From the NCBI GenBank assembly GCA_013287405.1, contig JABDDW010000004.1:1-40343 (forward strand): 40,343 bases of DNA, written 5' to 3'. Position numbers and translations under genes: made by a program. This DNA comes from Deltaproteobacteria bacterium. Lineage in GTDB: Bacteria > Bdellovibrionota > Bdellovibrionia > JABDDW01. The number at the start of each line of letters is the position of its first letter. Positions within the stretch are counted from its first letter, which is position 1. Of the stretch, positions 18,756-27,371 are shown piece by piece. The notes below the pieces were generated by a model. That model was not told the DNA's origin. It did no database searches and was given only the letters and a program-made list of their open reading frames with translations.

Positions 18756-20231
18756 ATGAAATTCTTCCTCTTTATTTTAAGTTTGATTGTCTTTTTTTCA
18801 GGGGTTTGCCATCCCGCGCCACCTGCGTTCCGGGTTGCGATGGCGGTGGAAATACAGACCCTTGACCCTTCGGAGGCAGAAGATTTCGTTTCATTACGAA
18901 TTTTATTAAATCTGGGTTGGGGCCTCGTAAGGTTTGACAAAAATCTTCGTCCAGTTTCTGCTCTCGCAAGTCGCTGGATTATTTCAAAAGATCAGAAAAC
19001 GTATACATTTAATTTGAAAAAAAGCTTTTGGAGCAATGGAACGCAAATAAAGGCCCAAGATTTTATACGCGGTCTTGACCATACGCTATCGCCGACTACT
19101 GCCGCCCGTCTCGCCTCTCCTTTTAAGGACATAGTTTCAAGCTATAGAGCCATCGGTGACCAAAAAATTGAATTCAAGCTTCGGCATCCCGCCCCCTATT
19201 TTTTGAGCTTACTCACTTCACCCTTTAGTTTTCCTCAACCAGAAAATACAAATTTTAAAATTCGAGTGGGAACCCCCACTAGCGGCCCCTATACCCTTCA
19301 AAATATTTCAGAAGAGAAAATCGTACTTGTGCCAAATCCCAGATCAGAGGAGCCCGGCCAAAATATTCTAGAATTCCGGATTATCAAAGAATTGTCGTCA
19401 GCCTTGGCCCTTTATGAAAAGGGAGAAATCGACTTTATTGATAGGGTTCCAAGCTCTGACTTTGATAGGATCTTAGGGACCTCTGGCTTAGCCCGAGATC
19501 TCAAGAAAGCACCATGGCTAGCCACATATTATATTGGATTTAATGTATCTCGCCCGCCGTTTTCTGATAAAAATTCAAGATTGGCCATTACAAAATCTAT
19601 AAATCGGGCCGCTACAATCAAAGTCCTCCGTGACCCCCAAACAGCGGCCAGTAGTTTTGTGCCCCACCCTTTAGTCTCCTCCGGAGAAGAATTTGGCCCC
19701 TCTTATGATCCCGCCGCGGCACAGAAAATCTGGCAGTCCTCAAGGCAAAATCTTACCCATCTGTCTTTATTTTTCGATGCGCAAGAAAAGAACAATCTTC
19801 TTATGACCAGAGTCCAAAGCGAGCTAGAAGAAAATCTTAAAATCAAATTGGATTTGAAGGGAATGGAGTGGAAGTCCTACCTGGCTTTTCTGAAGGACAA
19901 AAAGAACGGCCCAGATTTTTACCGCTTCGCTTGGCTAGCTCCGTTTCCCGATCCTGTGAGTCACCTTGAGGTTTTCAAGTCAGATAACCCAAATAACTAT
20001 TCCGGATTTAAAAATAAGAAGTACGATGAACTTGTAGACAAAATGGCGCAGATCCCCGACGGTGAACAAAGGCATCGCTTGATCTCTAAAGCTCAAAAAA
20101 TACTCCTCACCGACGAAGTGGTCATTTTTCCGTTATTTCACTATGTTCAGTATTTACTTATTCAAGGTCGCTGGCAGGGTCTCGATCTGACCCCAATGGG
20201 AGTACTTTATTTTCAAAAGGCACACCTATAG
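18756..20231 (+). CDS. ABC transporter solute-binding protein, family 5 (oligopeptide type)
   Basis: This 491-residue protein has a signal peptide (MKFFLFILSLIVFFSGVCHP). It follows the SBP_bac_5/OppA plan: LDPSEAEDFVSLRILLN at the start of the mature chain, GLVRFDKNLRPVSALASRW, the YTFNLKKSFWSNGTQIKAQD segment, and the C-terminal PDPVSHLEVFKS and NYSGFKNKKYDELV. Such proteins deliver peptides, nickel or opines to an inner-membrane ABC permease. No permease or ATPase gene is nearby, so it is an orphan here. GAGGG before the ATG fits the start. Its 3' end overlaps the convergent FecR gene by 74 bases. Confidence 0.9.
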   Translation: MKFFLFILSLIVFFSGVCHPAPPAFRVAMAVEIQTLDPSEAEDFVSLRILLNLGWGLVRFDKNLRPVSALASRWIISKDQKTYTFNLKKSFWSNGTQIKAQDFIRGLDHTLSPTTAARLASPFKDIVSSYRAIGDQKIEFKLRHPAPYFLSLLTSPFSFPQPENTNFKIRVGTPTSGPYTLQNISEEKIVLVPNPRSEEPGQNILEFRIIKELSSALALYEKGEIDFIDRVPSSDFDRILGTSGLARDLKKAPWLATYYIGFNVSRPPFSDKNSRLAITKSINRAATIKVLRDPQTAASSFVPHPLVSSGEEFGPSYDPAAAQKIWQSSRQNLTHLSLFFDAQEKNNLLMTRVQSELEENLKIKLDLKGMEWKSYLAFLKDKKNGPDFYRFAWLAPFPDPVSHLEVFKSDNPNNYSGFKNKKYDELVDKMAQIPDGEQRHRLISKAQKILLTDEVVIFPLFHYVQYLLIQGRWQGLDLTPMGVLYFQKAHL

Positions 20232-20988
20232 TTTTTTCTCTAAACAGCTTACGAAGAAGCGCCTGTTCGTGATTTATCTTTTCTTCTTGTATTTGCTCTC
20301 GGACCAGAGCCTGATTTAATAACTGAATATCCTTATCGACAGCGGCCTGTGAGTCGTCGGCCACTTTCACGACGGCATCTTTCCAAGAAGGCTCAGCTCT
20401 TTTGTAGAGGTTCTGAAAATCAACTTCGTTTAAACTCATGAGCAGCCGCGCTTTTTCCAGAATTTTCGTCAGTTCGCAAGCCTCGGGCCTTAGGGGACCA
20501 GAATGTCGGCCCGTGGCCAGTAACCCACCCAGCCAACTCGCATATCCTTCTTTGATCACCGTTTCTTTTTTCTCGGCTCTGTCGATGAGGGCGGCTCTTC
20601 CCGAAAGCACACTCACCTGTGTCCTGACCGGTGTCACTTCTATATAAAAGTGGCCTTGATCAAGTTTTACTTCGGCCTGAGGCGCTTCTATGATGAAGGG
20701 CGAACTTTTGGGGGGAATGAAAAGGAAGAGACTGCCTCTCGCAAGCTGCCCCTGCCCCGTTTTGTCAATGGAGAAGATACTCTCTCGATCAACTCCGATT
20801 TTCTTGTTTTCGTAGATGAGACGTGCCGAACCAGCATAACTCTGCACATTAATTCCAGGAGCATTCCGTTCCATTTCAACCTTACCCGAAACCGCTTCAA
20901 TCACTACATCGGCGTGAACCCTGATATCGATAATGAAACTCAAACTCACGATAAACACTCGGATAAGAAAGTTGAAAATTCGTCTCAT
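20158..20988 (-). CDS. FecR-domain exported protein
   Basis: This 276-residue protein has an N-terminal signal/anchor segment (FLIRVFIVSLSFIIDIRVHA). The core at residues about 30-140 (VSGKVEMERNAPGI, then KIGVDRESIFSIDKTGQGQL, VKLDQGHFYIEVTP, TQVSVLSGRAALIDRAEKKE) is a FecR-like beta-sandwich. No sigma factor or TonB receptor accompanies it, so it is probably structural or ligand-binding rather than an iron regulator. The C-terminus is helical and charged. It overlaps the TPR gene upstream by 4 nt (ATGA). Its last 74 bases overlap the convergent solute-binding gene. Confidence 0.75.
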   Translation of the reverse strand: MRRIFNFLIRVFIVSLSFIIDIRVHADVVIEAVSGKVEMERNAPGINVQSYAGSARLIYENKKIGVDRESIFSIDKTGQGQLARGSLFLFIPPKSSPFIIEAPQAEVKLDQGHFYIEVTPVRTQVSVLSGRAALIDRAEKKETVIKEGYASWLGGLLATGRHSGPLRPEACELTKILEKARLLMSLNEVDFQNLYKRAEPSWKDAVVKVADDSQAAVDKDIQLLNQALVREQIQEEKINHEQALLRKLFREKTIGVPFENKVLPLGSDRDPASDLE

Positions 20989-21668
20989 AATGGCAAATCC
21001 TTTAGACTTTTTTGAGCCAAGGCCGCTGCATTTGATTTCGGATATTCGTTCATCACCAGATTAAACATCTCGGCAGCCTCTTCGGGCCTGGACTGTTCAT
21101 TAAAAATCTTGCCTAAACGAACCATGGCGTAACCGGCGTATTCGGTTTCGGGAAACTGAGAAATAAGAAAGTCAATAGCTTTGAGGGCCGACTCGTCTTG
21201 TTTGAGATAAACGTAACTTTCTTCGAGAAGATAAGAGGCCTTCGGGAGGTTTGAATTGTCCGCAGCCTCATTTATAAATTTCTCAAGAGCGTCGGAGGCT
21301 TCTTCGTAGCGTCCGGCCAAAAAGTAATTTCGACCCTTTTCAAACTCCCGATTTATCCACACTTGAGATTGCGGCTGAATTTTGTATTTTGAATCTGCAA
21401 AGACACTGGCGACTTCCCGGTGAACGTCCGTCCACTTTGTATTCTCGTCAATACGCAAACCAGCTCTAGCGACGCTGTCTTTATATTCCCCAAACTTGAT
21501 TTCCATTTGGGCCATGAGAAAAGCTTGGTGTTGAACTTGCCGTTGAAGAGCCTCAATTCGGGTCCGGCTTTGATCAGCAGGAGTAAAGAGCTTTGAGGCC
21601 CCGTGATAGACCCCTAGCCACAATGCTTGTAAAATGAGAATCCAAATGACAACGATCCGTGGTGCCAT
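20985..21668 (-). CDS. TPR-repeat protein with N-terminal membrane anchor
   Basis: This 227-residue protein begins with one hydrophobic segment (IVVIWILILQALWLGVYHGA), probably an uncleaved anchor or signal. A coiled-coil region follows (RIEALQRQVQHQAFLMAQME). Then come at least three tetratricopeptide repeats (YFLAGRYEEASDALEKFINE, LLEESYVYLKQDESALKAID, VRLGKIFNEQSRPEEAAEMF). The arrangement recalls YbgF/CpoB and BamD-like envelope helper proteins. Translationally coupled to the FecR gene (ATGA), so the two likely form one periplasmic complex. No Shine-Dalgarno is obvious. Confidence 0.75.
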   Translation of the reverse strand: MAPRIVVIWILILQALWLGVYHGASKLFTPADQSRTRIEALQRQVQHQAFLMAQMEIKFGEYKDSVARAGLRIDENTKWTDVHREVASVFADSKYKIQPQSQVWINREFEKGRNYFLAGRYEEASDALEKFINEAADNSNLPKASYLLEESYVYLKQDESALKAIDFLISQFPETEYAGYAMVRLGKIFNEQSRPEEAAEMFNLVMNEYPKSNAAALAQKSLKDLPL

Positions 21669-21735
21669 AGTGAATTCATCGGCCGACTTCAGCTAGGATT
21701 TAACAGGACCAGATCATAACCAGTCGGAAGTCGAG

Positions 21736-23529
21736 CTACATAGCATCAGGCGGTTGGACGCCGAGGAGCTCTAAGCCCTTACGCAGAACAATCCTCGTTG
21801 AATCGACAAGTACTATTCTGGCTTTTTGGAGTTCTAAATCCCCTTCTAAAATTCTGTGCTCGTAGTAAAAAGCGCTGAAAACCTTGGCTAGATCAAGAAG
21901 ATACTGTGCCACCCAATTGGGTTTGAGCTGTTGGTAGGCCACTAATATAGAGTCGTGAAATCTCCCGAGAACCCGAAGAAGATCCCTTTCTAACTTTTCT
22001 TTAAGCAAAGAAAGATCGGCTTTTGGAATAGGTTTGTTCCATTTCGAAAGAACACTACAACATCTCACGTGAATGTATTGAACGTAAGGTCCCGTGTCGC
22101 CATTGAAATCAAGGAGTCTCTCCCAATCAAAATCGATATTCTTTTGTCGGTCATTCATCAAATCGTGAAAAATAACAGCGCCCGTTCCAACAGCTCTAGC
22201 TACATCTTCGGCATTCTTTAAATCAGGATTCTTTTCCTTAACGATACCTCGAACAAGTTCAATGGCCCTATCAAGAACGTCCTCCAGGAAAATGACGTTG
22301 CCCCTTCGGGTTGACATTTTTCCATCTTTAAATCGGTACAATCCAAAGGGGACATGGGTACACTGACTGGCCCAACTGTAGCCCATAAGCTCAAGGACCT
22401 TAAAAAGTTGTTTGAAATGTAAACCCTGTTCGGCCCCCACGACGTAAATTAATTTGTCGGCCTTAAGAACGTCATGCCTGTAGCGGGCCGCCGCAATATC
22501 CCGGGTTGCATAGAGGGTCGCGCCATCGGATTTTGTTATCAAACAAGGGGGCATATCGAACTGGGTTAAATCGACGATTTGGGCCCCCTCGCTTTCTTTG
22601 AGGAGTTTTAGATGATTTAGTTTCTGAATAACTCCCTGCAAGTCAGGCTCATGAAAAGATTCTCCCCTGATAAGGTCATGCTTTGTTCCTAAAAGGGAAT
22701 AAACCCTGTTATATTCGCGGAGGGACACCTGAACGAATTGCTGCCAAGCCCCTTCGATTTTCTTTGTCAAATCGGAATTGTCCCTTTTCTCAAGCCTCAG
22801 GAAGTAGTCCCGCCCAAAGCTTTCGAGGTCCTTATCAACTTCAGAGGTAGCGTGAAAAACCACGTACAAAGCGTAGAGGTAATCAAAGGATGTGTCAGGT
22901 TTAAGTCGAATGTCTTCAACGAGCTTAGCCCATCGGACAGGGTCAAATTGAATCTGGCTTTGATGGGCTTTAACCCGACTTAAAAGTTCGTCCTTATTAA
23001 GGTGGGCCCAAGCCAATTTTCCAAATTGAACGCCCCAGTCCCCTAGATAATTGATCCCTATGGTTTGAAACCCCAAAGCTTTAAAAATGTTAACCAGGGA
23101 CTGCCCTATAACGGTGGAACGCAGGTGACCTATACTCATCGGTTTAGCTACGTTGGGCGACGAATAATCAATGGCCACTTTTTGACCATCTCCAAGATTT
23201 TGCTCACCCACCTTTGCTTTTTTTTCTTGAATTTCGTCAATAACTACATGGGCCCAGAACAAATCTTCAAAGAAGAAGTTGAGATAACCCCCAACGGAAA
23301 CAACTTTTTTAAACCCTTGAGGAATCTGAAGGGACTTTGCCAAGTCTTGAGTTATTTGGGCAGGGTTCTTTTTCAAAGATTTTGCTAAGCTGAAGCATGG
23401 AAGTGCTAGATCGCCCAAGGATGGGTCCTTAGGGGACTCAAGACTTCGCAGAATATCCCCTTCCTCTATGAAGTCCTTGAGCTGAGGAGCCAACTCACGG
23501 GATAAAATGTTTTTCATTCTTGTCAACAT
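21736..23529 (-). CDS. argS: Arginyl-tRNA synthetase
   Basis: This class I synthetase of about 597 residues charges tRNA-Arg with arginine. It has the ArgRS N-terminal domain, the HIGH-type signature as SIGH (residues 132-135 in KPMSIGHLRSTVIG) and the KMSKS-type loop as GKMSTRRGN (Met405). The C-terminal anticodon-binding DALR domain includes YVQYIHVRC and ends in VLRKGLELLGVQPPDAM, the typical end of the family. ATG 23529 is used; TTG 23532 and ATG 23514 are also in frame. No clear Shine-Dalgarno is present. A -10-like TACACT lies 8 bases upstream, so a very short leader is possible. Confidence 0.96.
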   Translation of the reverse strand: MLTRMKNILSRELAPQLKDFIEEGDILRSLESPKDPSLGDLALPCFSLAKSLKKNPAQITQDLAKSLQIPQGFKKVVSVGGYLNFFFEDLFWAHVVIDEIQEKKAKVGEQNLGDGQKVAIDYSSPNVAKPMSIGHLRSTVIGQSLVNIFKALGFQTIGINYLGDWGVQFGKLAWAHLNKDELLSRVKAHQSQIQFDPVRWAKLVEDIRLKPDTSFDYLYALYVVFHATSEVDKDLESFGRDYFLRLEKRDNSDLTKKIEGAWQQFVQVSLREYNRVYSLLGTKHDLIRGESFHEPDLQGVIQKLNHLKLLKESEGAQIVDLTQFDMPPCLITKSDGATLYATRDIAAARYRHDVLKADKLIYVVGAEQGLHFKQLFKVLELMGYSWASQCTHVPFGLYRFKDGKMSTRRGNVIFLEDVLDRAIELVRGIVKEKNPDLKNAEDVARAVGTGAVIFHDLMNDRQKNIDFDWERLLDFNGDTGPYVQYIHVRCCSVLSKWNKPIPKADLSLLKEKLERDLLRVLGRFHDSILVAYQQLKPNWVAQYLLDLAKVFSAFYYEHRILEGDLELQKARIVLVDSTRIVLRKGLELLGVQPPDAM

Positions 23530-23594
23530 CAAGTTGGAGTGTAGCTTAAAAAAAGAAAAAATGTTTTTAAAAAATAAGATCCCTTAAATATTCC

Positions 23595-23623
23595 TTGACC
23601 GAAACTTTATTTATTATTAGCTT
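23595..23623 (+). promoter_or_regulatory. Possible promoter of the HU gene
   Basis: TTGACC (23595-23600) lies 17 bases before TAGCTT (23618-23623), leaving about 45 bases to the HU start. The -10 is weak, so this is tentative. The spacer is AT-rich and shared with the divergent argS gene. Confidence 0.35.
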
Positions 23624-23672
23624 CACATTCCACGCATACATTAACATCAACACTTCTTACGGAGGAATTTCC

Positions 23673-23945
23673 ATGAATAAAGCCCAACTCGTCGAGAAAA
23701 TCGCCACGGAAACCAAACTCACCAAAGCGCAAACAGAACAAGTTTTGGATCAAGCCCTGGAAACAATTAAAAAAACAGTGGCTAAGGGCGACGACGTTAA
23801 ACTCGTGGGTTTTGGAACTTTCAGCAGAGGGAAAAGAAAAGCAAGGACCGGTCGCAATCCGCAAACCGGAGCTTCAATCAGCATTCCCGCTTGCAAAGTT
23901 CCGCGCTTCAAGGCTGGAAAAGAATTTAAAGAGTACGTGAACTAA
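23673..23945 (+). CDS. hupB: HU-family histone-like DNA-binding protein
   Basis: This 90-residue protein has the HU length and pattern: MNKAQLVEKIATETKLTKAQ, the beta-arm start VKLVGFGTFSRGKRKARTGR, then NPQTGASISIPACKVPRFKAG. HU dimers bend and compact DNA. GGAGG at 23661-23665 sets the start; the same frame stays open further upstream, but that stretch is not coding. A single monocistronic gene with its own terminator fits strong expression. The IPACKVPRFKAG stretch carries an unusual Cys near the end of the arm. Confidence 0.95.
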   Translation: MNKAQLVEKIATETKLTKAQTEQVLDQALETIKKTVAKGDDVKLVGFGTFSRGKRKARTGRNPQTGASISIPACKVPRFKAGKEFKEYVN

Positions 23946-23975
23946 ATTCTTTGGTCGGCTAGCCTTATTTATGAG

Positions 23976-24004
23976 GGCCGATATTACCGTCGGCCTTTTA
24001 TTTT
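23976..24004 (+). terminator. Rho-independent terminator of the HU gene
   Basis: GGCCGA (23976-23981) pairs with TCGGCC (23990-23995) around an 8-nt loop, followed by TTTTATTTT. It lies about 30 bases after the HU stop and faces the convergent GYF_2 gene. Confidence 0.85.
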
Positions 24005-24010
24005 CCCCTT

Positions 24011-25648
24011 CTATTTTATCGCTTTCAAAATTTTCTTAAGCTCACCTAAATTGGATTGGAATGTCTGATCCATGTCTTCAACACTGGCAATGGAGCGACC
24101 CGTTTTTAAACTCTTATCGTAAAGTTGAGTGACATCCCAGAGTTGCTGCTCGATCTCTTTTAGCTTTAAGAGAGGATCAGGGTAGACAAAGTAGTTTCGA
24201 TTTTGACTGGTCACCCGCCGCAGAATGCTGGACTGCCGGTCGAAGTCTTTACGCCAGCTTCGTATCAATATCGTCCACTTTTTCTTTGCCTCACTAGTGG
24301 GTCTGGATTGAATCTTTCTATACTGCTTCGCGAAGGTCCCATAGCTTTTTGAAACAAAACTGAACCCATCTGAAAGACCCATTTTCTCCTTTTTTCTTTG
24401 GGTTGCGACTTGTTTTTGAAAAAGTTGAAGCCGTTTTTCAAAATCTGGGTTTCTTTCTCCGATGCTGAAAGGAGCTACGACAGCGAGTTCCCCGCTACTG
24501 ACCTTAAGCGTATAATCTCCCCAGGGGAGAAGGTCCTTACTAAAATCAACTGAAGGGAGTTGACCCTCCACAACGGTAATTTTTTTTGTCAGATCAAAAC
24601 TTGGATACTTTAAAATTGAACCGGCTCTTGCGGAAACTTGCACATTGATTTCAGCTCCACCCGGCAAATCTGTCTCTAAAACAACCTGTGGGCGCTCTGA
24701 ATCCGTCTTCAAGGTGACTATCTTAAGAACGCTCGCCTTTTTGGGTAATCGATTTTCAAACTCCGGGTTTACGGCTTGAGCCGTTACTCTGCTGGGGGGC
24801 TCAGGGGATGTGGGCACTGCTGGAGGAACATTCCCCTTAACGCTTGCCGTTTTTCGTGGAACCTCTGAGCCCTCCTTGTAAACATTAAGAGCAGCGTAGG
24901 TTAGCGCTATACCTAAACTCGCGCCAACACTGGCTATAAGAATTTTCTTATGATTGGCTTTCTTTAAAGGTGGAGCGAGGTATCTATCTAAGTCATTCTG
25001 GGCTAAGTCATCTTTGGGTGAATCATTCTGGGCTAAGGCGCTCTTGGCTAAATCGTTCTGGGCCAAGTTATTTTTGGTTAAGTCCTTGCCGAGGTCATTC
25101 TTAACAAGGTTACTCTTTGTTAAGTCATTCTCAGCAACTTTGGGGTCCGAGTCAGCGGCAAGTTTTGGCGCCCCTGCAGAAGTAGGTATATGTTCATTTC
25201 TTCGGTCAAAGTCGGAGATACTCCCTATAACTTGCCAAGTCTTATATCCTTTAAACCAAATATGATCGGTATACTGAAGCTCGCCTTTTTCTAATTTCTT
25301 TCTAACCTGCTCCGTCGCATGGGGGCCGCTTTGAATATAATAATTTTTCCCCTCACTATTTTTTTGCTTAGTGAGAGTGATCCAACCTTTGTCCTCGGAC
25401 TCAGCGGCTTCAGGAATCACAATCCCCTTTGCGGTGGACTCCGAAAGGCCAGCAGGATCATCGGACCTTCGTTCAAACTCTCCGCACTGGGCCAGAGGCA
25501 TCCATTTCGAAAGTCCCGGTTTAAATGCAAGATCGCTGTAACCCAGCTTTCCCGACTCGAGGAATCCCTGGATTTCATCTCTCGTATGTGGCCCATCGGC
25601 CTTACTATCAATAACGACGTACCAAATTCTCGACTGAGTCATAGCCAA
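24011..25648 (-). CDS. GYF_2 domain membrane protein with pentapeptide-like repeats
   Basis: This 545-residue protein has two GYF_2-like domains (DUF4339): residues about 8-60 (IWYVVIDSKADGPHTRDEIQ, KWMPLAQ) and about 93-150 (YYIQSGPHATEQVRKKLEKG, WQVIGSI). Residues 168-221 are a tandem 5-residue repeat around N-D-L-A-K/Q, a pattern close to pentapeptide-repeat helices. One transmembrane span follows at about 230-255 (ILIASVGASLGIALTYAALN). The C-terminal half is probably periplasmic, first beta-rich then helical and charged. GYF_2 domains in bacteria are usually cytoplasmic interaction modules. TTG 25648 follows the upstream TAA directly and is spaced well from AAAGG; ATG 25642 is an alternative. 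Confidence 0.75.
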   Translation of the reverse strand: MAMTQSRIWYVVIDSKADGPHTRDEIQGFLESGKLGYSDLAFKPGLSKWMPLAQCGEFERRSDDPAGLSESTAKGIVIPEAAESEDKGWITLTKQKNSEGKNYYIQSGPHATEQVRKKLEKGELQYTDHIWFKGYKTWQVIGSISDFDRRNEHIPTSAGAPKLAADSDPKVAENDLTKSNLVKNDLGKDLTKNNLAQNDLAKSALAQNDSPKDDLAQNDLDRYLAPPLKKANHKKILIASVGASLGIALTYAALNVYKEGSEVPRKTASVKGNVPPAVPTSPEPPSRVTAQAVNPEFENRLPKKASVLKIVTLKTDSERPQVVLETDLPGGAEINVQVSARAGSILKYPSFDLTKKITVVEGQLPSVDFSKDLLPWGDYTLKVSSGELAVVAPFSIGERNPDFEKRLQLFQKQVATQRKKEKMGLSDGFSFVSKSYGTFAKQYRKIQSRPTSEAKKKWTILIRSWRKDFDRQSSILRRVTSQNRNYFVYPDPLLKLKEIEQQLWDVTQLYDKSLKTGRSIASVEDMDQTFQSNLGELKKILKAIK

Positions 25649-27232
25649 TTATAGCCTTTCATCTTTACTCTGTTCTAAGACCTGAACGTTCTTTAATTCA
25701 CGAAGCACCGAAATATAAAAATGAGAAAATTTGAGATCGTCATTTACCGGGGTCCGTAACCAACGGTGCAATGTTTCAATGCTGAAGTGGTTCTTTTGAA
25801 AAGCGGTATAAATTCGATTTCCTAAGATAGCCCCTACAATACGACTCGCTTCAAAATAATCCACTGACTTCCGACTGCGAACAGGCCTAACTCTTTTTAA
25901 AGGTTGGTTAGTTTTTATCGCAATTTGTTCGTGTAAACGCTGTTCGAGAGCGACTAGAGTAGCATGATGATGTCTTGGAAGATCTTTTAAGAGTGCGTGT
26001 TTACGACGATTATTGATGAGCTTGCTAGCAAAAAAGCCTATAGCTTCGATCCAAATTCGTGCAGTCAAGTCTTGGGGAAAATTCAAATGAATTTCTTTTT
26101 CTGACCTCAATTTGGAATGAATGAACTGCCCCGCAAGAGTGACCAGGTGGTTGACATCGGCCGAATGAATGCAAAAAGTGGGGGGTGACGGGATGAAGAA
26201 TGATTTTTCTTGTCCCACCAAACTCATAATGAGATTTAGACTTTTCTTAGACATTTGTTTAGAGAGATGATGGGCTAATTGTACCTCCCCTTTGGAAAAC
26301 GCATGAAAATCAGAAAATTGACGATCGATCTTCCAGAGTTTTTGAATCAACTTTATAAAGTGATGGAGGTTCTCGGCATAGTCCCCCGCGTGTTCATCGT
26401 CAATACTTTGCTCTAGAAAATCCAAATAGGCCTGCCATTTAATCCAAGGAGGAGAGTTGACAACACAATAAGCGTCTCTGCGCAATTTAAGCACATCCAC
26501 TCTCTCTTCAAGATTTCGTTTGGCGAGCCTCCAGTACAGTGATTCAGAATCCTGAAATATGGTGAGAAATCGGGTTCGGTCTTGAGGACCCAAATACTTC
26601 CTTGTCAATTTGGGGAGGTGAGAACTAGCTAAGTGAAGATCGCCGTATACGATATAAATCAATGAATGGGGGAATTTTCTTCTCAAGCTAACAATTTGAG
26701 CTGCACTGTGGGAATCCCGTAAGGTAAGATCGCCTTTCTGCTTATCAAGCCCCGTTCTGTTTATGCCATAAACTGGTAAATCGTGGACCTTGGCAAATTC
26801 AAAAAGAATTTTATAATTTTCCCACGGAAAACCCCAAGAACGTGAGTAATTGATTTGCTTTAAAAAATTCTTGTCATCAATTTCTCGATCTAAATAAGCC
26901 TCCACCGCTCCTTGGTACCGAGAATCTATGGCTTCAAGGGCTAAAACAACGGGACGCTTACCTTTTACAAGTTCACGGAGAATTCTGAGGTGGGTTCTCT
27001 GACTTTGCGCAAAAGGATGAAAGTCGGCTCCAAAAACTATGTCAGCATGGCGAGCGCTTTTAAGAAGTTCTAACTTATTAGATATTTTTTGATAATTTTT
27101 AAATTCCTTTTTATACGCTTGGTAATATCGTTCGATTTCCGGAGGCGGTCCTCCTTGCAAGCGATGGACCGACCGCTTCAGCTGCCTTAGAATAATGCGT
27201 TGCATTTTAAGAAGCTGTTCTCGCGGCGACAT
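25649..27232 (-). CDS. ChaN-domain (haem-binding-like) protein with helical C-terminal extension
   Basis: This 527-residue protein has residues about 55-220 that match the ChaN/cofactor haem-binding family (ADIVFGADFHPFAQSQRTHL, LALEAIDSRYQGAVEAYLDR, YSRSWGFPWENYKILFEFAK, VYGINR, LIYIVYGDLHLASSHLP). ChaN of Campylobacter is a lipoprotein that stacks haems, but this protein has no signal peptide and is almost twice as long. The extra C-terminal half is helical and unrecognised. Function and location are open; haem binding is only one possibility. Its ATG lies 6 bases after a -10-like hexamer, with AAGG too close to be a normal ribosome site. The downstream GYF_2 gene follows with no gap. Confidence 0.7.
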   Translation of the reverse strand: MSPREQLLKMQRIILRQLKRSVHRLQGGPPPEIERYYQAYKKEFKNYQKISNKLELLKSARHADIVFGADFHPFAQSQRTHLRILRELVKGKRPVVLALEAIDSRYQGAVEAYLDREIDDKNFLKQINYSRSWGFPWENYKILFEFAKVHDLPVYGINRTGLDKQKGDLTLRDSHSAAQIVSLRRKFPHSLIYIVYGDLHLASSHLPKLTRKYLGPQDRTRFLTIFQDSESLYWRLAKRNLEERVDVLKLRRDAYCVVNSPPWIKWQAYLDFLEQSIDDEHAGDYAENLHHFIKLIQKLWKIDRQFSDFHAFSKGEVQLAHHLSKQMSKKSLNLIMSLVGQEKSFFIPSPPTFCIHSADVNHLVTLAGQFIHSKLRSEKEIHLNFPQDLTARIWIEAIGFFASKLINNRRKHALLKDLPRHHHATLVALEQRLHEQIAIKTNQPLKRVRPVRSRKSVDYFEASRIVGAILGNRIYTAFQKNHFSIETLHRWLRTPVNDDLKFSHFYISVLRELKNVQVLEQSKDERL

Positions 27233-27238
27233 ACCTTA

Positions 27239-27268
27239 ATTCTAAGGTGTGTTAAACCAAAAACGCAA
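27239..27268 (-). promoter_or_regulatory. Leaderless-type promoter of the ChaN-domain gene
   Basis: On the minus strand TTGCGT (27268-27263), an 18-nt spacer and TAGAAT (27244-27239) end 6 bases before the ATG at 27232. The predicted transcription start coincides with the start codon. Confidence 0.45.
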
Positions 27269-27335
27269 ACGTCCCTTGATAAGAAGACGACCTCTAGACC
27301 AAGGTTTGATTCCTCGCTTTTAGGGATTCTTTAAA

Positions 27336-27365
27336 TTGACTCTGAACTCGACCTAAGATCTGATA
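27336..27365 (+). promoter_or_regulatory. Leaderless-type promoter of the VKOR-DsbA gene
   Basis: TTGACT (27336-27341), an 18-nt spacer and CTGATA (27360-27365) end 6 bases before the ATG at 27372. No Shine-Dalgarno lies between. Divergent to a promoter with the same geometry on the other strand. Confidence 0.45.
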
Positions 27366-27371
27366 GGCTTC

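Noticed and set aside
21669..21735. CGACTTC/GAAGTCG complementary arms after argS as a terminator
   Set aside because: The loop is about 35 bases and no T-tract follows, so support is weak.
24985..25145. 15-base repeats as a possible CRISPR array
   Set aside because: The repeats are in frame, adjacent without unique spacers and inside a coding gene.
27300..27330. GGTTTGATTCC resembling a tRNA T-arm
   Set aside because: No matching acceptor, D or anticodon stems can be built around it.
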